DNA of 64,000 nucleotides from Ophiocordyceps camponoti-saundersi (nom. inval.) (GCA_003339415.1 PDHQ01000041.1:150284-214283), one strand, 5' to 3'. Shown: positions 1 to 12,590, numbered from the stretch's first letter. Notes: generated by a model not told the origin, from the letters alone. Translations and numbers: made by a program.

Positions 1-724
1 TTTTAGTCCTTCGTAAAAAATAGCTATAAGGGCTTTATTTTCCTAGTCTAACTTACTAGTTATTTATCTAAATTTAGCAGCGTAGTTAAAAGTAGCCCCT
101 TTTTGCCGTAAAGTTCGTAATTTATATTTTATAGTTCTTACTTTATCTTACTAGCCGAAAACTTCCCGTAGTTTTTCTTCGAATTGATCGAAGCTAGTAA
201 AAATAAGCTCCGTTTCTTCTTCTCAATTATCCGTAAGTCCTAAATAATTCCTTAATATAGGTTTAAACTAGTCTAAAGCTATACCTTCTAAGTAAGTAAA
301 GGTATAAATTACCTTTATAAGTTCGTTATAAAAGGCAGAGGAATAGAGCCTAAAGTAAGTTCTAATATTAATTAAGAACGCTTATAAATTGTTATCTTTC
401 CCGCTATAGTATTTAGGTCTCGGGACCTTACTAATATCTATAATAGGTCTAGGATTAGTAGTAGTATAGGGGGGTGTAAGGGAGGTTATATTAGATATAT
501 TATATACTACTAGGTAGCGCCGCTTATTTCCTAATTAGGAAAGAAAAAAGTGGATTTTTACCTTTTATTTTCGTGGAGATATATGCGATTAAAAAAGTAC
601 TATTTTTCTATTTTTCTATTTTTCTCTATTTTTTCTATTTTTCTAGGAAAGGAATTCTTTAGCATACTCTCTTCTTATTCTTCGTACCTATAAGGCAGTT
701 ATAGTAGTAAAGAAGCTTTTAATA
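1..724 (-). pseudogene. RIP-degraded gypsy gag, cut by the window edge (element S)
   Basis: This is the reverse-complement counterpart of the gag region at 58751-59650: the same order of landmarks occurs, including the A/T-rich run at about 600-650 and the region around 400-480 that starts the Gag core. On the minus strand the Gag-like frame runs leftward off the window and is broken by TAA/TAG codons where the better-read copy suggests Gln or Trp. The family is Ty3/gypsy, chromovirus-like, inferred from the right-hand copy. Only the leader and the N-terminal part of Gag are present; protease, RT and integrase would lie outside the window. It is non-functional as it stands. Confidence 0.7.
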
Positions 725-1576
725 TATTACGGATCGTACCCGTAATTACCTAATCTTACCTATAGCCCTTAATCTAAGCTTCTAAAGATAAAGAGAGAAA
801 AGGGGGAATAAGAAGGTAAGGGGCTTTACTTACTTTAACTAGGCAGTAGGTAGCCAGAATAGGAAATTTATAAAGTATAAATAAGTAAGAACTTTCTAAA
901 TAGGAATATCTTATAAAGTAAGGGAAGGTTATAGAGAGTAAGCTTTTAAGGTGCAAATTATTTAAATTAAAAGCTTAGAGAAGAAGGAAAGGAAAGACCC
1001 TTTAAGGGAAGGAAGCTTTCCTTTTATAGTTTTCCTTCTCTAAGAAACTATCTAATTATATAAGCTAGCTAGAAAGTTATAGAATACTATAGAAGCTTTA
1101 TATTATAAATATACTAGCGAATAGAATAGCTTTATCTTATTCTATTTGCTTCTATTATATTCTTTTTGCTTTAAAATTAAATTCCTATTTTAAAATTAAC
1201 CCTTAATTTTAAATCTACTATATCCCTTAGCGAATAAAATAGCTTTATTCTATTCTATTATATTCTATTAGCTTCTAGGCTAATAATAAATTATAATAGA
1301 TAATTCTTTATTTATAATAGCTAATATTTCTTTCCGTTTTTAACCGTCTCTAACTATTCTTCTTATCTTAGGAATTTTATTCGTTATTCTTATTTTTATT
1401 ATCTTATCTTATTATCCGGTATTTAACCTTCTAAGGTTTAGCTGTAATTTAAATACTAGATACTAGTATTTTTACTTTATTATATAAAATATATTATTAA
1501 GCTATTTATATAATAAATACTGCTTATATAATAAGAATAGTACTTTTAACTAGTATTTATATCTTAGATTATTATA
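725..1576 (-). repeat. 5' LTR of gypsy element S
   Basis: An 852-bp segment matches, in inverted orientation, the 851-bp segment at 57900-58750, with differences mostly C/T or G/A. On the minus strand it starts TATAATAATC (the sister copy starts TGTAATAATC) and ends CCGTAATA (sister copy CCGTAACA), which fits TG...CA ends altered by RIP. The element's other LTR is outside the window, so no TSD can be checked. Confidence 0.75.
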
Positions 1577-2520
1577 GGGGGGGTCTCTAGTTAGCAGCTA
1601 GCTAAGATATAGAAGATATAAGCTTAGAAACCTAATCCCTAATAAATTATATAATATCCGGCTTTCCTAAAAAGAAAGGATATATTATAATAAGATATAG
1701 CGCCGAGTATAATATTAATCCGGATAAAAAACTATAATAAGCGTTATAATATATACTTAAACTTATTACTCCTTTTTATAGATAACTATTATCTATAGTA
1801 GTTTATTATTATAGCCGTTAAATTCCTTAATAGATAAGCTTTCGAATACTTCTATCGGCTTCTCTATATCTTTCTTTTACGTAAAGTAATAATCGATTAA
1901 AAATCGTAAGTTTACTAAATATCTAATAATAACTTTAAATTAAGGGGGCGATAGCGGTAAGAACTTTAATACCTTATAACTTTATATCTAGAAAGCTATA
2001 GTAAATAAAAGTAATATTATTCGACTTATTTTCTTCCGCTCTATCTAAAGGTATAGCTTTTATTTAAATTAATCGTAATTTACTATTATAATAAGATAAT
2101 TAAAATAGAATCTTACCTTATTATTATCTTTAGCTTTATATAGCCTCGCCTCGCTAGCCGGTATTATAAGTTATAGCCTTACGCTACGCGGCACCGGCTT
2201 CTAGAATAGGAAAAATAAAGGTCTTATAATAACCTCTAGCTACCTCTATTTCCTAGGAAATACGGTATAGCCGTAGGTTCCTCTCTATACCCCCTCTCGG
2301 TAGCCCTTATATCTATATAAAATACTAAATTACCTAGCCGCCCGGACTATCGGTAGCCTTATTTATTAGGTCCTAGGACGACTTATAGATACCTCTCTTC
2401 CTTAGGAAATACCGTATAGCTATAGGTTCCTTCCTATATCCCTAAGACCTCCGCCGGGCCGGTTACGATTAGCTGCAATAAGCTTGAAGGCGCCCTCCCT
2501 TAGCCCCCCCCCCCTCCCCC
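1577..2520. other. Unassigned RIP-mutated AT-rich DNA
   Basis: The segment is rich in TA dinucleotides with few CA/TG and no open frame of useful length on either strand. Its right end (2150-2520) is less AT-rich and ends in a C-rich run at about 2503-2525. It is probably an old transposon remnant, but no domain could be read. Confidence 0.5.
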
Positions 2521-2548
2521 CCTCTCCCTTAGCAGACAAATATTCACG

Positions 2549-2561
2549 TTGTATGTATGTA

Positions 2562-2597
<36 letters not shown>

Positions 2598-2644
2598 TGT
2601 ATGTATGTATGTATGTATGTATGTATGTATGTATATATGTATGC
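2549..2644. repeat. (TATG)n microsatellite
   Basis: About 24 tetranucleotide units of GTAT/TATG, interrupted once by a short (TA)n run at the left end and once near the right end. It lies just outside the gypsy element that starts at 2702. A similar but shorter GTAT repeat occurs on the far side of that element at about 11973-11990. Confidence 0.95.
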
Positions 2645-2701
2645 GCATGGCTAACTGGCGAGCGAGACTCCTATTATTAATCCGGAATCTCTCTATCTCT
2701 C

Positions 2702-2905
2702 AGATAAACAGCCGTGTCACCTGACTGTCAGAGATGACTTCAAGTGGCCACAAAACAGCACGATAAAAGGAAACCCATATATGGGTAGCAAAGCAAGGTT
2801 GATTGTGTGTGTACTAGAAAAAGCCTAAGCTATCTGTCTATGTCTAAAGTATAAGAGTCATACCTGTGTGACTAAGTTAGGTCAGGTGACCCGTGCCTGC
2901 TATTA
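2702..2905 (-). repeat. 3' LTR of element 1
   Basis: 204 bp, matching 11640-11843. On the minus strand the LTR starts TG (here CA changed to TA at the plus-strand end, ...CTATTA against CCATCA in the partner) and ends ...TTTATCT, giving unusual TG...CT ends if the TSD placement is right. Confidence 0.9.
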
Positions 2906-3045
2906 TATTCACTGCTATATAGAGATAGTTTAAGGCATTTATCCCCTTCTAGGACTAAGGAAAGAAAAAGAAGATAATAAAGGGAAGAGATAAAGGAAAG
3001 AATATATATAGATTAAGCCTTAGACGATAATCCCTTTACCCTTGA

Positions 3046-4735
3046 CTAAACTTTGTTAAGGCCTGCCTTGATTTTGCTATACCTAGTATCTGCTTTGCTG
3101 CCTGCTACCGCTATATTCGCCTCTAGGAGCGTTAAGCGGTTTGAATTATCTTTAGTTAACGTAATTAGCGTATCTATCTTGTCTTCTATGGTCTTTAGTC
3201 TGTTAGGGGCTTGTGCAGGAAAGCTCGAGTTGCTAGTCATATTAAGTATCTCTTAGGCATAGGCTAATAATTTATAAACGTAGGTCGTGGTCCGCCTTAG
3301 GTTTAATCGTGCTTAGCTAGATAGACTCTTAAGTGAGGACTCGATAAGATAGTCGCCTAAATCGACACTCTCTAGTATAGGTGCCCGTCTCCTGCGTCTT
3401 TTCTTTGCCTAACTTCCTACTATAATAGGGGGCTTAGTAATAGTAAGGTTCGCTAAGTTAGAAGTCGTAAGCTAAGGAGTAGCTTAGGGAGTTATCTATA
3501 TCGTAGGTTGCGGATTAAGTTTATTCCGAGCCACGGTCCTAGGGTATAATGCTTAAGTTATAGCGTGTGCTTCCTCTAAGGTAGGACCTAGGGCTAGCAC
3601 CTAGGTGATAGGGCCCGGTAACGGCAGTTGTCCTTGAGCTATTATCGGCTGTTCTAGCGCTAAGTATTTCTTAGGCCTTTTCCCGGAAGGCTTCCCCCTA
3701 AGGGGCTAGACTGCTGCTAGTCTTTCCTTCGTAGTGCGCAAGGATTAAGATATAGACTTATTCTATTCGTTAATCTAGTGATAGGTTCGTCGATATACTA
3801 CCCTTAGGATAGACCGATGGAGATACTTAAGGTCCCTTAGAGATATATTCTTAGCCGTGATTTCTAGTCGCCTAAGGTATCCTAGCTTAGACGCTAGTTC
3901 GGGGAAGTTAGTCGGCGGGTTAATAATATTTACGTTAAGGAAGTTAGTGATAATATTGAATATTTGGATTAGGTATATAGGTGTAAGAGGGAACGTTAGA
4001 GGGTACTAGGTTATCATAATATCCTCGATCCCCTATATTTCCTTTATCTTTGCCTTAAGCTAGGTAAGCTTTTAGGGCTGCTACATAGATCTTATTATAA
4101 GCTATGCGATCTACTATCCTATCATAGCTCGACTATATAGGGTATTGCCTATCACTACGATAGTGGCCGGCGATAGCTTCGTAAAAGCCGAATGCGAAAG
4201 TCGTATCTATTCTAGCAAGTAATCTTTAACTAGGTGATATTTAGCCTGCCTAAAGGCTGCCTTAGCTCTAACGAAGAAGGTAGTGATTATAGGTCTAACT
4301 TTTAACTAGACGGGGTCCTTAGTATTAGGTATATCTAGGTAGTCGAGTATCGTCTATGGGTTAGGCTATGCTCTAAGGCGTTTATAGACTATCTTTCTAT
4401 CTATCGCCTTATTAGCGACCTATCTTAGGCTTTTAAGCAGCTGGCATAGGTCTTGAGGCCTCTTATATATCGTGATATTACCCTCTCCAAGGCCTATAAC
4501 AGAGGGGATAGGGCTGCTGAGGTCCATATAAGGGGGGATAGCTACGGGTACGAGATTTCTATCGGAAGTAAGGTTATCGCCTATTTCTATATCGTCCTAT
4601 ATTAGTATATTAAAAAGCTCTTAATCTGCAAGATCTAGCATAGTATCGGTCGCCTATAGTAGTGCGTTAATAGGCGTCTAGGAAGTTATATCTGCTAAGT
4701 ATGCGACTATAAGTTAAAGCTATCTAGGTATATTA
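3046..4735 (-). pseudogene. Third ORF of element 1, unknown function, RIP-interrupted
   Basis: Downstream of integrase a single minus-strand frame can be followed for about 560 codons, broken only by TAG/TAA codons of the kind RIP produces. Three widely spaced segments (near 4400, near 3849 and 3240-3046) are in the same frame, which argues for one continuous ancestral ORF. An in-frame Met lies at 4641 and the readable frame extends a little further upstream. The middle is rich in hydrophobic and basic residues, then comes a Pro/Lys/Arg-rich stretch (a run of five Arg near 3390). The last 64 codons, intact from Met 3240, look like a heptad-type helix (LKTIEDKIDTLITLTKDNS). I recognise no domain. 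A Gag-like accessory protein or a captured gene are both possible. Confidence 0.55.
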
Positions 4736-4859
4736 TAGTAAGAGGAAACCTCGACGGTAAGATAAGTTAAAGTAAATATAGTGGATGCAAGAGAAAGAGG
4801 GTATATAAGAAAGAAAAGAGAAGAGAGAAATAACCGAAAGAGAAAATGCTTAGGTTCAG

Positions 4860-7800
4860 GTTAGCAAGGCGAAAAAGTAGGTCCCTTTAAAATCGTCGTA
4901 GGCTAGCTAGCATAGCTAGTATCTGCTAGTTATCGCTTCTTAGGTATTCAGGCCGTATAAGGAAGTGCTTTAATAAGTCCTAGTGAAAGGTTAAGTCTGC
5001 TATACCCTTAACTATAGTGCTATCCATATGGCGAATCGTCCATAAGACTTTTCCCACCTGCTGGTCCAGCCTAAATAGGCTAACCTAGGTCGGTTATAGC
5101 TTAGCAGGTTTGCCTTCCCTAGCTACGCATACGAGATTGCCTAGCTTAAATCCAGCTATCCTAACTATTTCCTAGTAATATCTGCGGCCTTTAGCTTCTA
5201 GTTTAAACTTAGCCTTAACTAGGCCCCTCCGGTTAGAGGCTTTAGCAATATAACGCAGAACTAGATTAGCATATCGACCTCCTATAGGCTATTCCACCTT
5301 CTTACCAGCTTTAAGAGCCTTAAAAACTTCCAAGGATAGGGTAAGGGGTGATAACCTATCCTGCTATATACTATATAGAATCTCGGATAGCGAGAAACTA
5401 AGTATTCGAACTATCCTATAATTTAGCTATCTTATAACCTTCGATAAGTAGTCTAACTAGGATAATTCCTTAGGCCTAGCTCGATTCAGGACTTATAAGA
5501 AGATCCGATTTATAACTTCGACGAGGCTAACACTCCGGTAAGACTTAGATAGGGCCAGGATATAGGTAACGCGTCGAGCTTTTAGGAAGGCGGCTACTTC
5601 TCTAGACGAGAAGGCAGATCTAGGGTCTAAGTACACAGCTATAGGCGTAAGGGCCACGAAGTCTATCTAGCTTCGCAGTCGAACCAGGGTTTCTAATATA
5701 CCTACTATCCGGCACGCTATTAACTAAGCAAACCTTAAGAAGTAGTCGATAATAACTAGCATGAACTTAGCACTATCACTAGCAGTAGGGAACGGCCTAA
5801 CATAGTCTATACTAATAACTTAGAACGGGGCGCTGATAATAATAGGCTAATCTGGTAACTTAAGCACGCGAGGTGCAAAGAATAAACACTTAGTATAGCT
5901 TTTCACGTAAGCTATAATATCTTAAGCTATATCTGGCCAGAAGATATAAGTGAAGAGTCGTCTGCGTGTCAGCTCTAGGCCAAAGTGTCCTACTTTATTA
6001 TAGGCCTATCTTAGTGCTTTGGGCACCTTATCCGGTAAAAGGTAATATTGCTAATCTCTAGATAGGTGGCGATATAAGAGGATATACCGCTTAGGGCACT
6101 ATCGAAAGGACGAGGCCTATCGTTTTACTCGTGCTAATCTAATCCGGTCCCGAGGATTAGTTAATCTTCCCTTAGTTAGCTATCTAACTAGTTCCCCATA
6201 CTAGGCATTTTAAGCAAATCTGGCCAGAGATATAGAGGCATCAGGCTATCTTAGAGTAACTATTATTAGCATAAGTTCCTTAGGTAACTTCTATCCTATC
6301 TACTGCTATAATAACTTAAGGGCGTCCTATTATAGCTAAGATAGCTTAGGCAGGGCTTGCCCAGACTTATCTACTAATAGTATCTTAATCTTATCACCCC
6401 TTAAATATTTAAGCAAGTCCTCAAAGCTAGTTTTTCTATCCTTCTATCTCTATAGGCCCTCACCTAGGTTGAAGTGGCCGAAATCTGCAGCATCCAGAAT
6501 ATCACAATCATCAGACGGGAACAAAGTCCGTAATAGGCCGTCTGCCGTAGCATTTTTATCTCTAGAAACATGTTCGAGGATAATATTAAGCTGCCTTAGC
6601 TCTATCACCCACCTAGCATAGATACCCTTATGTCCTTCTGCCCTTAGGAACTAGGTCAAAGGCAGGTAGTCGGTGAAGATCACTAATAGCTAGATAGTAT
6701 AAAAGAAGTGCTTATATCGTCGGCAAAACTCGATAATAGCGCAAAGTTCCCTCTTATACGTCCCGTAATTCCGCTAGGTTTTTATAAGCAGGAAGGAATT
6801 ATAGAGAATAAGCACTTCGACCCTATCTCTTTCTTATAGTATAACGCAGCCTGCGCCATACTTCGATACGTTAGTATAGACCCGCACCGGCTTATCAAGC
6901 TTAGGGCTATATATTACCACTACGGCTTCAGCTATAGACTTCAAGATCGTGAAAGAGAGGGCTTCACACGGGCCCTAAACGAAGGGCATATTCCCGGTAA
7001 GTCTAGTTAGAGGTCTAGAGAGCTCCGCATAGTTAGTAATCTATCTTCGATATAGGCCCATAGCCCCTAGGAAAGCTCGAACCTATCGCTAGTTTACCGG
7101 CACAGGCTAGTCCTTAATCTTCTATAGCCGGCTAGGCTTTATCGTGATCTAACCTCCTATATAGTGCACCTATCCGATAGCAAGGATATTCGTTATTCCC
7201 AGGAAGACCTTCTTAAAACTTAACCGGAGGAGAGCCCATAGCAATCGCGGCAGGAAGTAGTCCCTAATAAACTGCCACTACTCCTCGAAGCTTGCGTGCT
7301 TAGCAAAGATATCGTTGATATAGTTATCTAGGGGTGCGACATAATTACTTTCTAAGGGTACTACCAGCAGCGATAGCTCGGGCAGAGGTTCAGGTATAGC
7401 CCCAAAAGCTAACTTTATCATCTCAGTGAAGCTATGGGCCGCTAACTAGGTTCCCTATGGAAGTCTTATTAGTTATAATTAAGAAAAAACCTAGGATTTA
7501 GAACGCCAGAACATAACGAAGCTTAGGGGCCACAGGTATGGCCTAGTAGCTATGCTTCAAATCGAATATACTAAATAAACCGATCCTAGGGTCTAAGAGT
7601 CGGTCATAAAGTTCTGACAGCAGGGGAATCGTGGTGCCTAGCAAGTCTTCGTTCACGTTATGGTAATTTATCGTTAGCCTCTGCTCGGCCCAGGGATTGG
7701 ATTTATCTTTAACGACTATGACGGGTTTAGCTAACTACTAGCTTAGTTCACCGTTAGCTGCTGCTATATACTTATAGATCCCGGAGTTAATATTCTTACG

Positions 7801-9300
7801 AACGATCTTCTCTATCTAATACCGCTATAGAGCATTCTATCTTCTCTTTCGACTACGGCACTATAGTTTCGTCCTAGGTGTGATCCTTAGGTAATATAGG
7901 AAGAGGTCCGTTAGTAGCATATCCCTTGTATCTCGACCCTCGAGGTTACGATACGTATAAAACGTACGTGCAATCTCCTCCCTTAAGTGTCCTAGGACCA
8001 GGGGTCCGAGCGTGATACCGCATAAGTCGAACCACTTCATAACTAAGTCTCTGTTAATAGTTTAGTCGATATCTCGTCGCTAGACTCTTCTCTATATCGG
8101 GAATAGGGATGCCGGGGGTTCTATTGCCTAGGGACCCGGCTAATACTGTCCATCTAGCCTCTAATATCGCTCAGTGTCAAAGGTAACCTCTAGGCTAGCT
8201 ATCGCTCCCTCGATTATAAGAGGCTCAGGTAGCAGCTATTTAGAGTAAAATAAAGCTAGTGCAAAATAATCTTAAAACTTAGCTTCAATACTTATGTTAT
8301 CTCTCCTCGTCAGTCGAGGTGCGTGACAGACTAGAGGGGTAACTAGGTTAAAGTAAAAGTATTTAAAGGATAATATAGAGATATAGGCCTCCTATAGATA
8401 TAGTTTAGTAATATGCCTAGGTCGTTATTAATACTCTAGTTTAAAGATTCCACGTTAGATATATAGTCGGCATCAGAGCTGTCTATATCTAAGTCTACAT
8501 CCTCTCCTAAGGATAAGGAAGAATCTAAAGGCATTCCGATAAACTTCTTTAGCAAAGGCGGCGTATTAGGGGCGAGTATAATCTTCTGCTAGTCAGCAAA
8601 AGCTATAACTAGGCCCTCCAGTATAACTAGTTTATCCCCCTTAGAAGTCCTGCCAATCTTAATAGTACCCTCCCGTATATCGATAATAGCTCCGATATTG
8701 AATAACTATAGGAGTCCTAGGATAATAGGGACGTTATCTAAAGCTATAAACTCGTTTTTAGGCTTAACAATAGCCTAAACTTCCCTATCGACACCCTATA
8801 TAAGAACTTAAAGGATAGCAAAGTCTTAAATTAGCTGCCTTCCCGTATTAGCAGTTATTATAAGTAACCCTTAGAACCCCATATCACTTAGGGGCCTAAT
8901 CTTAATATTATATCTGCGAACAAAGTCAGGGTTAAGAAGGTTTGCCTAGGATCCTTAATCGGCTAGAGTGGTAGTAGGGGATAGCTTAAGGGACACACGC
9001 CTATCTAGTCTATCAAATATAATAGTACACGGGACTCCAAACTGCCTAGCAGAGTTCTCTTGCTGCAATCTAGTGTTTGCCGTGGATCGGTTAAATCTAG
9101 CAGCATCACTATCCACTATCGTCACCTTAGCTTTAGGTCTGGCCTTAGCCTTGCCTTTTCCTTTCTTTATCTTAGTTAGAGCCTATCGCTTACGTAATAA
9201 TAGGTATCGGAACTACTTAGCGCCCTCCGGACTTACCTGCCAGAAGTCGACTAGGTTAATTAGTATAATGAAGCGTTTTGCTAGCTCGACCTAATTAATG
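4860..9300 (-). pseudogene. Ty3/gypsy pol: protease, RT, RNase H, integrase (RIP-interrupted)
   Basis: Pieces of a Pol polyprotein are readable on the minus strand through RIP stops. A retropepsin-like region at about 9100-8550 has the active site reading A-D-stop-G-S (Gln if restored by RIP logic, so DQG rather than DTG/DSG) and a later ILGL motif. The RT catalytic box reads YINDIFA near 7320, a variant of the Y-x-D-D box. RNase H lies at about 6900-6480 and ends in NATADGLLRT, the usual N-x-x-A-D-x-L-S-R end. The integrase core, about 6000-5450, shows PFQVISIDYVRPFP, then AVYLDPRSAFSS with its Asp, then the Glu of LVEVINR. No chromodomain could be read. The order PR-RT-RH-IN defines Ty3/gypsy. 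Non-functional. Confidence 0.85.
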
Positions 9301-9320
9301 CTGCCTATGCTATCTCTAGC

Positions 9321-11230
9321 CTATACCTCTGCTAATCCTCTCGGAGCTCGTCGAGATATATATAGCTTATTAAAAAATCCCATACTTAGGTCCTCTATAA
9401 CCTTAGCTGGTTTCTTGTGACGGAGTGTAGCCTTAGGATCTAAAGCTAGTCTAAAGGTCTCTTCGATAGCATTTAGGCGCAAGGATCGGCGCTTAATAGG
9501 ATAACGGTTATCTAGGCCTGCTGCTATAATAATTACTATAAGTGCCTCTCGGACGATCTTATCAAGTTTAACCTTATCGTCCTTTACCAGTATAATCCGG
9601 TTTAACTTATCTGCTAGGCTTTCCTCTAGATCTGACTCGTCTGTCATAGTAGTAGGGGTCGCTTAGGTAGCAGGAGTAGCATTTCCCCGGTCTAAGCCTA
9701 ACTCTAGCAGGACCATATTTAAGTAGATTTAGCTAGATAAATTACCCGTTAACTTACCTAGCATATTATATAGCTGCTAGATTAGTTCTTAGGTTAAGGA
9801 TCGTTCTAGGTAATTATTAGACCTAATGCCGACCTAGTGCACCGGAATCTGCTGCATTAGCGCTAGTAGCGGGATGGCCGGACCCCTGACACCTAGGGTA
9901 TTAGCAGACCTACTAAAGATAAGCCCCTTAAGGATATCTTTCTCCTAAGCTTGCAGACCCTTATAGAATGGAGTGGGATAATTTAATGCCTTGTAGCCCG
10001 CTTCCCTATACTAAATACATATAGGTTAATCCTAAGGAAGGGAGAGGGTGCTATTAACGTAGACGTTTAATAAATTCTTAGCGTTATAACCTATTATAGC
10101 AAAACCCACCTGCTTAGGTGCCTAGTATCCCGTTATCCTAGGAGGCCTAGAGTCACCTCGTCCTCGACCTCGACCTCGACTAACTCTATTAAGTCTATTC
10201 TAGTAGTTAGGTCTCGCTATAGTAGGCGTTATAGATAGTGTTATTCTATAGGTGTCCTACTAAGGAGTATATTTAATAAGGGACGTCTCAGCAGAGTTAG
10301 AGGCTATAGGTGCCGCTTATTATTCTTACACTTAACCTTAAAGATCCTATCTCGGGGTAAAGCCTAAGCGCTATCTCACCAGTACGTTAGGTAGACACCT
10401 AAACTTCTCCTAGAAGAGATCCCTTATTATAGCTATAGTAGCTGCCTGCTCTCGAACTTAGCGGTCGGCTTATTCGGCTGCTTAGATCTCTATAAAGGCT
10501 TAAACGATATCCTAAGCTTCTACTAAGCTAGTCGAGGCGGTAGCCCGTTATAATATAGCAATATAACGTAACTCTTAATTAGCAATACTAGAAATAAACT
10601 TATAAATTATCATACTTAAGAATATGCTCTCGAGAGCTAATAATAGGAGGCCACCCCGAATAAAATCCCTAGCACTAACTAATCGAAGCGTCTGGCGGGT
10701 CCTATAGTAGTAGGCCTAGAGAGACTCGCCTAGGCTCTAGCCGAACTATACTAGCATTCGTAGCTATTATAGAATATAACTAAGGGCAAACCTTTCTTCT
10801 AAAGTTATCTATAATAGATAAAGGTCGTCAGGCGTAGCCTTACCTATCCTAGTATACTTGCAGATATCGTGGAGCATAGCATCGCTATCTATAAAGTCTA
10901 TAGCCTTACCTATTAGGTTAATATTTATAACCCTAATCTTCTTATTATGGCATTCGGCGGCTCCGTTAAGCCTAGTAAACGCTAGGTCGATAGCTTCCAG
11001 CTATCGGTAGGCACTGCCATTACCCCCGAACTTACCCATATCCCTATTAATAGGGGTCTTAATAACCTAGCTATGGCCATTTAAGGATAAGGGCCTGTCT
11101 ATATCTGGGCTCCGGTCCAGGTCTAGGATATCCTTAGCTATCCAGAAGTAGGTATCAGAGAATAAGGGCTACTGTCTAAGTTAGAGAGCTGCAGTAGATT
11201 CAGATAATGCAGGGAATAGATTAGGATTAA
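9321..11230 (-). pseudogene. gypsy gag region of element 1 (RIP-interrupted)
   Basis: On the minus strand near 10760-10560 a Gag-core pattern is readable: GESL-x-AYYYRTRQTL, then FIRGGLLLLALES and, further on, a helix ending in an E-L-R-x-IA motif, typical of Ty3/gypsy capsid regions. A run of Arg-Gly pairs (RGRGRGRG, about 10180) follows. The final intact piece (9647-9321) starts MTDESDLEESLADKLN and bridges Gag and protease. No CCHC knuckle was identified with certainty. Upstream, 11231-11639 is the leader next to the 5' LTR, beginning GGTGACCGAGACAGG on the minus strand, a candidate primer-binding site. Confidence 0.7.
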
Positions 11231-11639
11231 TAAGAACTAGTGCAGGGCTCGAATAAGAAGAAGATGCCAGATATAATAACTCTAGTATGTAGTCTCAGTG
11301 TCTCTGGTGTATGTGTAAAGAAGAGAGAAGAGAAGAGAAGAGAGGGGAGAAAGGAGAGAAGGGGATAGGTCAGGTATTCAATCCAGGTAAGAGCTGTCTG
11401 TATCTGCAAGCCAAGAGGCAGGAGGCCAGAACCGTCAGGCCCTTATAGGTCAGGAAAGGGAAGAACCAGGCAAGGAAGGTCAGGTCTTAGTCAGAGAGAA
11501 GGTCCAGGAGGGAAAAGGGGCAAAGATGAGGCTTTTGGTGATGTTAGTCAAAAGGCTAAGTCAGTCAGTTATATAGATCCAGTCCACAGAAGGTAAGGCG
11601 GTCGGCGCCAAGGGCTATGAGCCCCCTGTCTCGGTCACC

Positions 11640-11843
11640 AGATAAACAGCCGTGTCACCTGACTGTCAGAGATAACTTCAAGTGGCCACAAAACAGCACG
11701 ACAAAAGGAAACCCATACATAGGTAGTAAAGCAAGGTTGATTGTGTGTGTACTAGAAAAAGCCTAAGCCATCTGTCTATGTCTAAAGTATGAGAGTCACA
11801 CCTGTGTGACTAAGTTAGGTCAGGTGACCCGTGCCTGCCATCA
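11640..11843 (-). repeat. 5' LTR of element 1
   Basis: 204 bp, partner of 2702-2905. It contains a near-terminal inverted pair (GTCACCTGAC near one end, GTCAGGTGAC near the other). It retains many ACA and TCA trinucleotides, so it has largely escaped RIP. Confidence 0.9.
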
Positions 11844-11848
11844 CTCTC

Positions 11849-12590
11849 TAAGTCTCTCCCTCTCTCTCCAGCTGAGCTTTACATACATACCTCTATGTAC
11901 TACCTATATATATATATAGGTAGGTACCTAGGTATTTATTGTATGATAACTCTAATAGTGATAGCACAGGTGTATGTATGTATGTATGTACCAAGTGTGG
12001 TGTGCGAGCCTGTCGCCGTGGAAACACACCTACATTGCATGTACAGTGTCCGGCTTGATTGACCGTAACGTGTCTCTTTGATTGATTCCTTTCCTACTCT
12101 CTCTCTCTCTCTTTCCCCCCCTGCCTCGATCCGGCCCGTGGCGATCTCGTCATCGTCTCGAATCACCGCATCGCTCGTTTTTTCGGCACCGGCTGCCTCG
12201 CATATTTACCCGCCGAAACAGGACCTCGCACACGTCCTTCTTGCACAGAGTCACACATGGAGAAGAAAACGGTCGAGTCTCGCTCCACGCGGGTCGACGC
12301 TTAAACATCGATTGTACATACAATGCCCTCGAGGTGTCTAGAGACTAGAAGTTCTGTTCCGTATAGGCCTGGAAGACCTGAAAGGAAAAACCCCGGACCG
12401 GGAGGAGTACTACATAAATCTGTCTAGAAAGGGGGGAGGGGGGTCGTGCCAATCTGTCCCCGCGGCCGTACCAATCGTGCCTTCCATGGCAGGGCGTCAT
12501 GCCTGCCCACCAATTGTACGGATACATGGGCTGTCGATCCCCCTACAAAGAAAGAAGCGTCGCAAATTATACCTACCCTAGACACTCCCT
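11849..12590. other. Intergenic DNA with simple repeats, no gene seen
   Basis: This is the start of gene island 1; base composition becomes balanced. It holds CT repeats (11850-11872 and about 12096-12120), a (TA)n/GTAC region at 11900-11935, and a short GTAT repeat (about 11973-11990). The open frames here are short, overlap on both strands and have low-complexity translations, so none is called. Confidence 0.6.

Larger units (their letters stand above)
2702..11843 (-). mobile_element. Ty3/gypsy LTR retrotransposon, RIP-damaged, with extra ORF (element 1)
   Basis: Two 204-bp direct repeats bound a 9.1 kb unit. The 5-bp sequence CTCTC flanks both ends (2697-2701 and 11844-11848), although both flanks are CT-rich, so this TSD is only moderately convincing. 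On the minus strand the order is LTR, Gag, protease, RT, RNase H, integrase, third ORF, LTR, which is the Ty3/gypsy order plus an extra ORF. The internal region is riddled with TAG/TAA codons, but the LTRs are nearly intact, differing at about ten positions, all transitions. This is much milder RIP than in the 17-48 kb block. Confidence 0.9.

Noticed and set aside
8968..9294. 108-codon plus-strand frame
   Set aside because: It lies antisense to the protease region of element 1, and no motif supports it.
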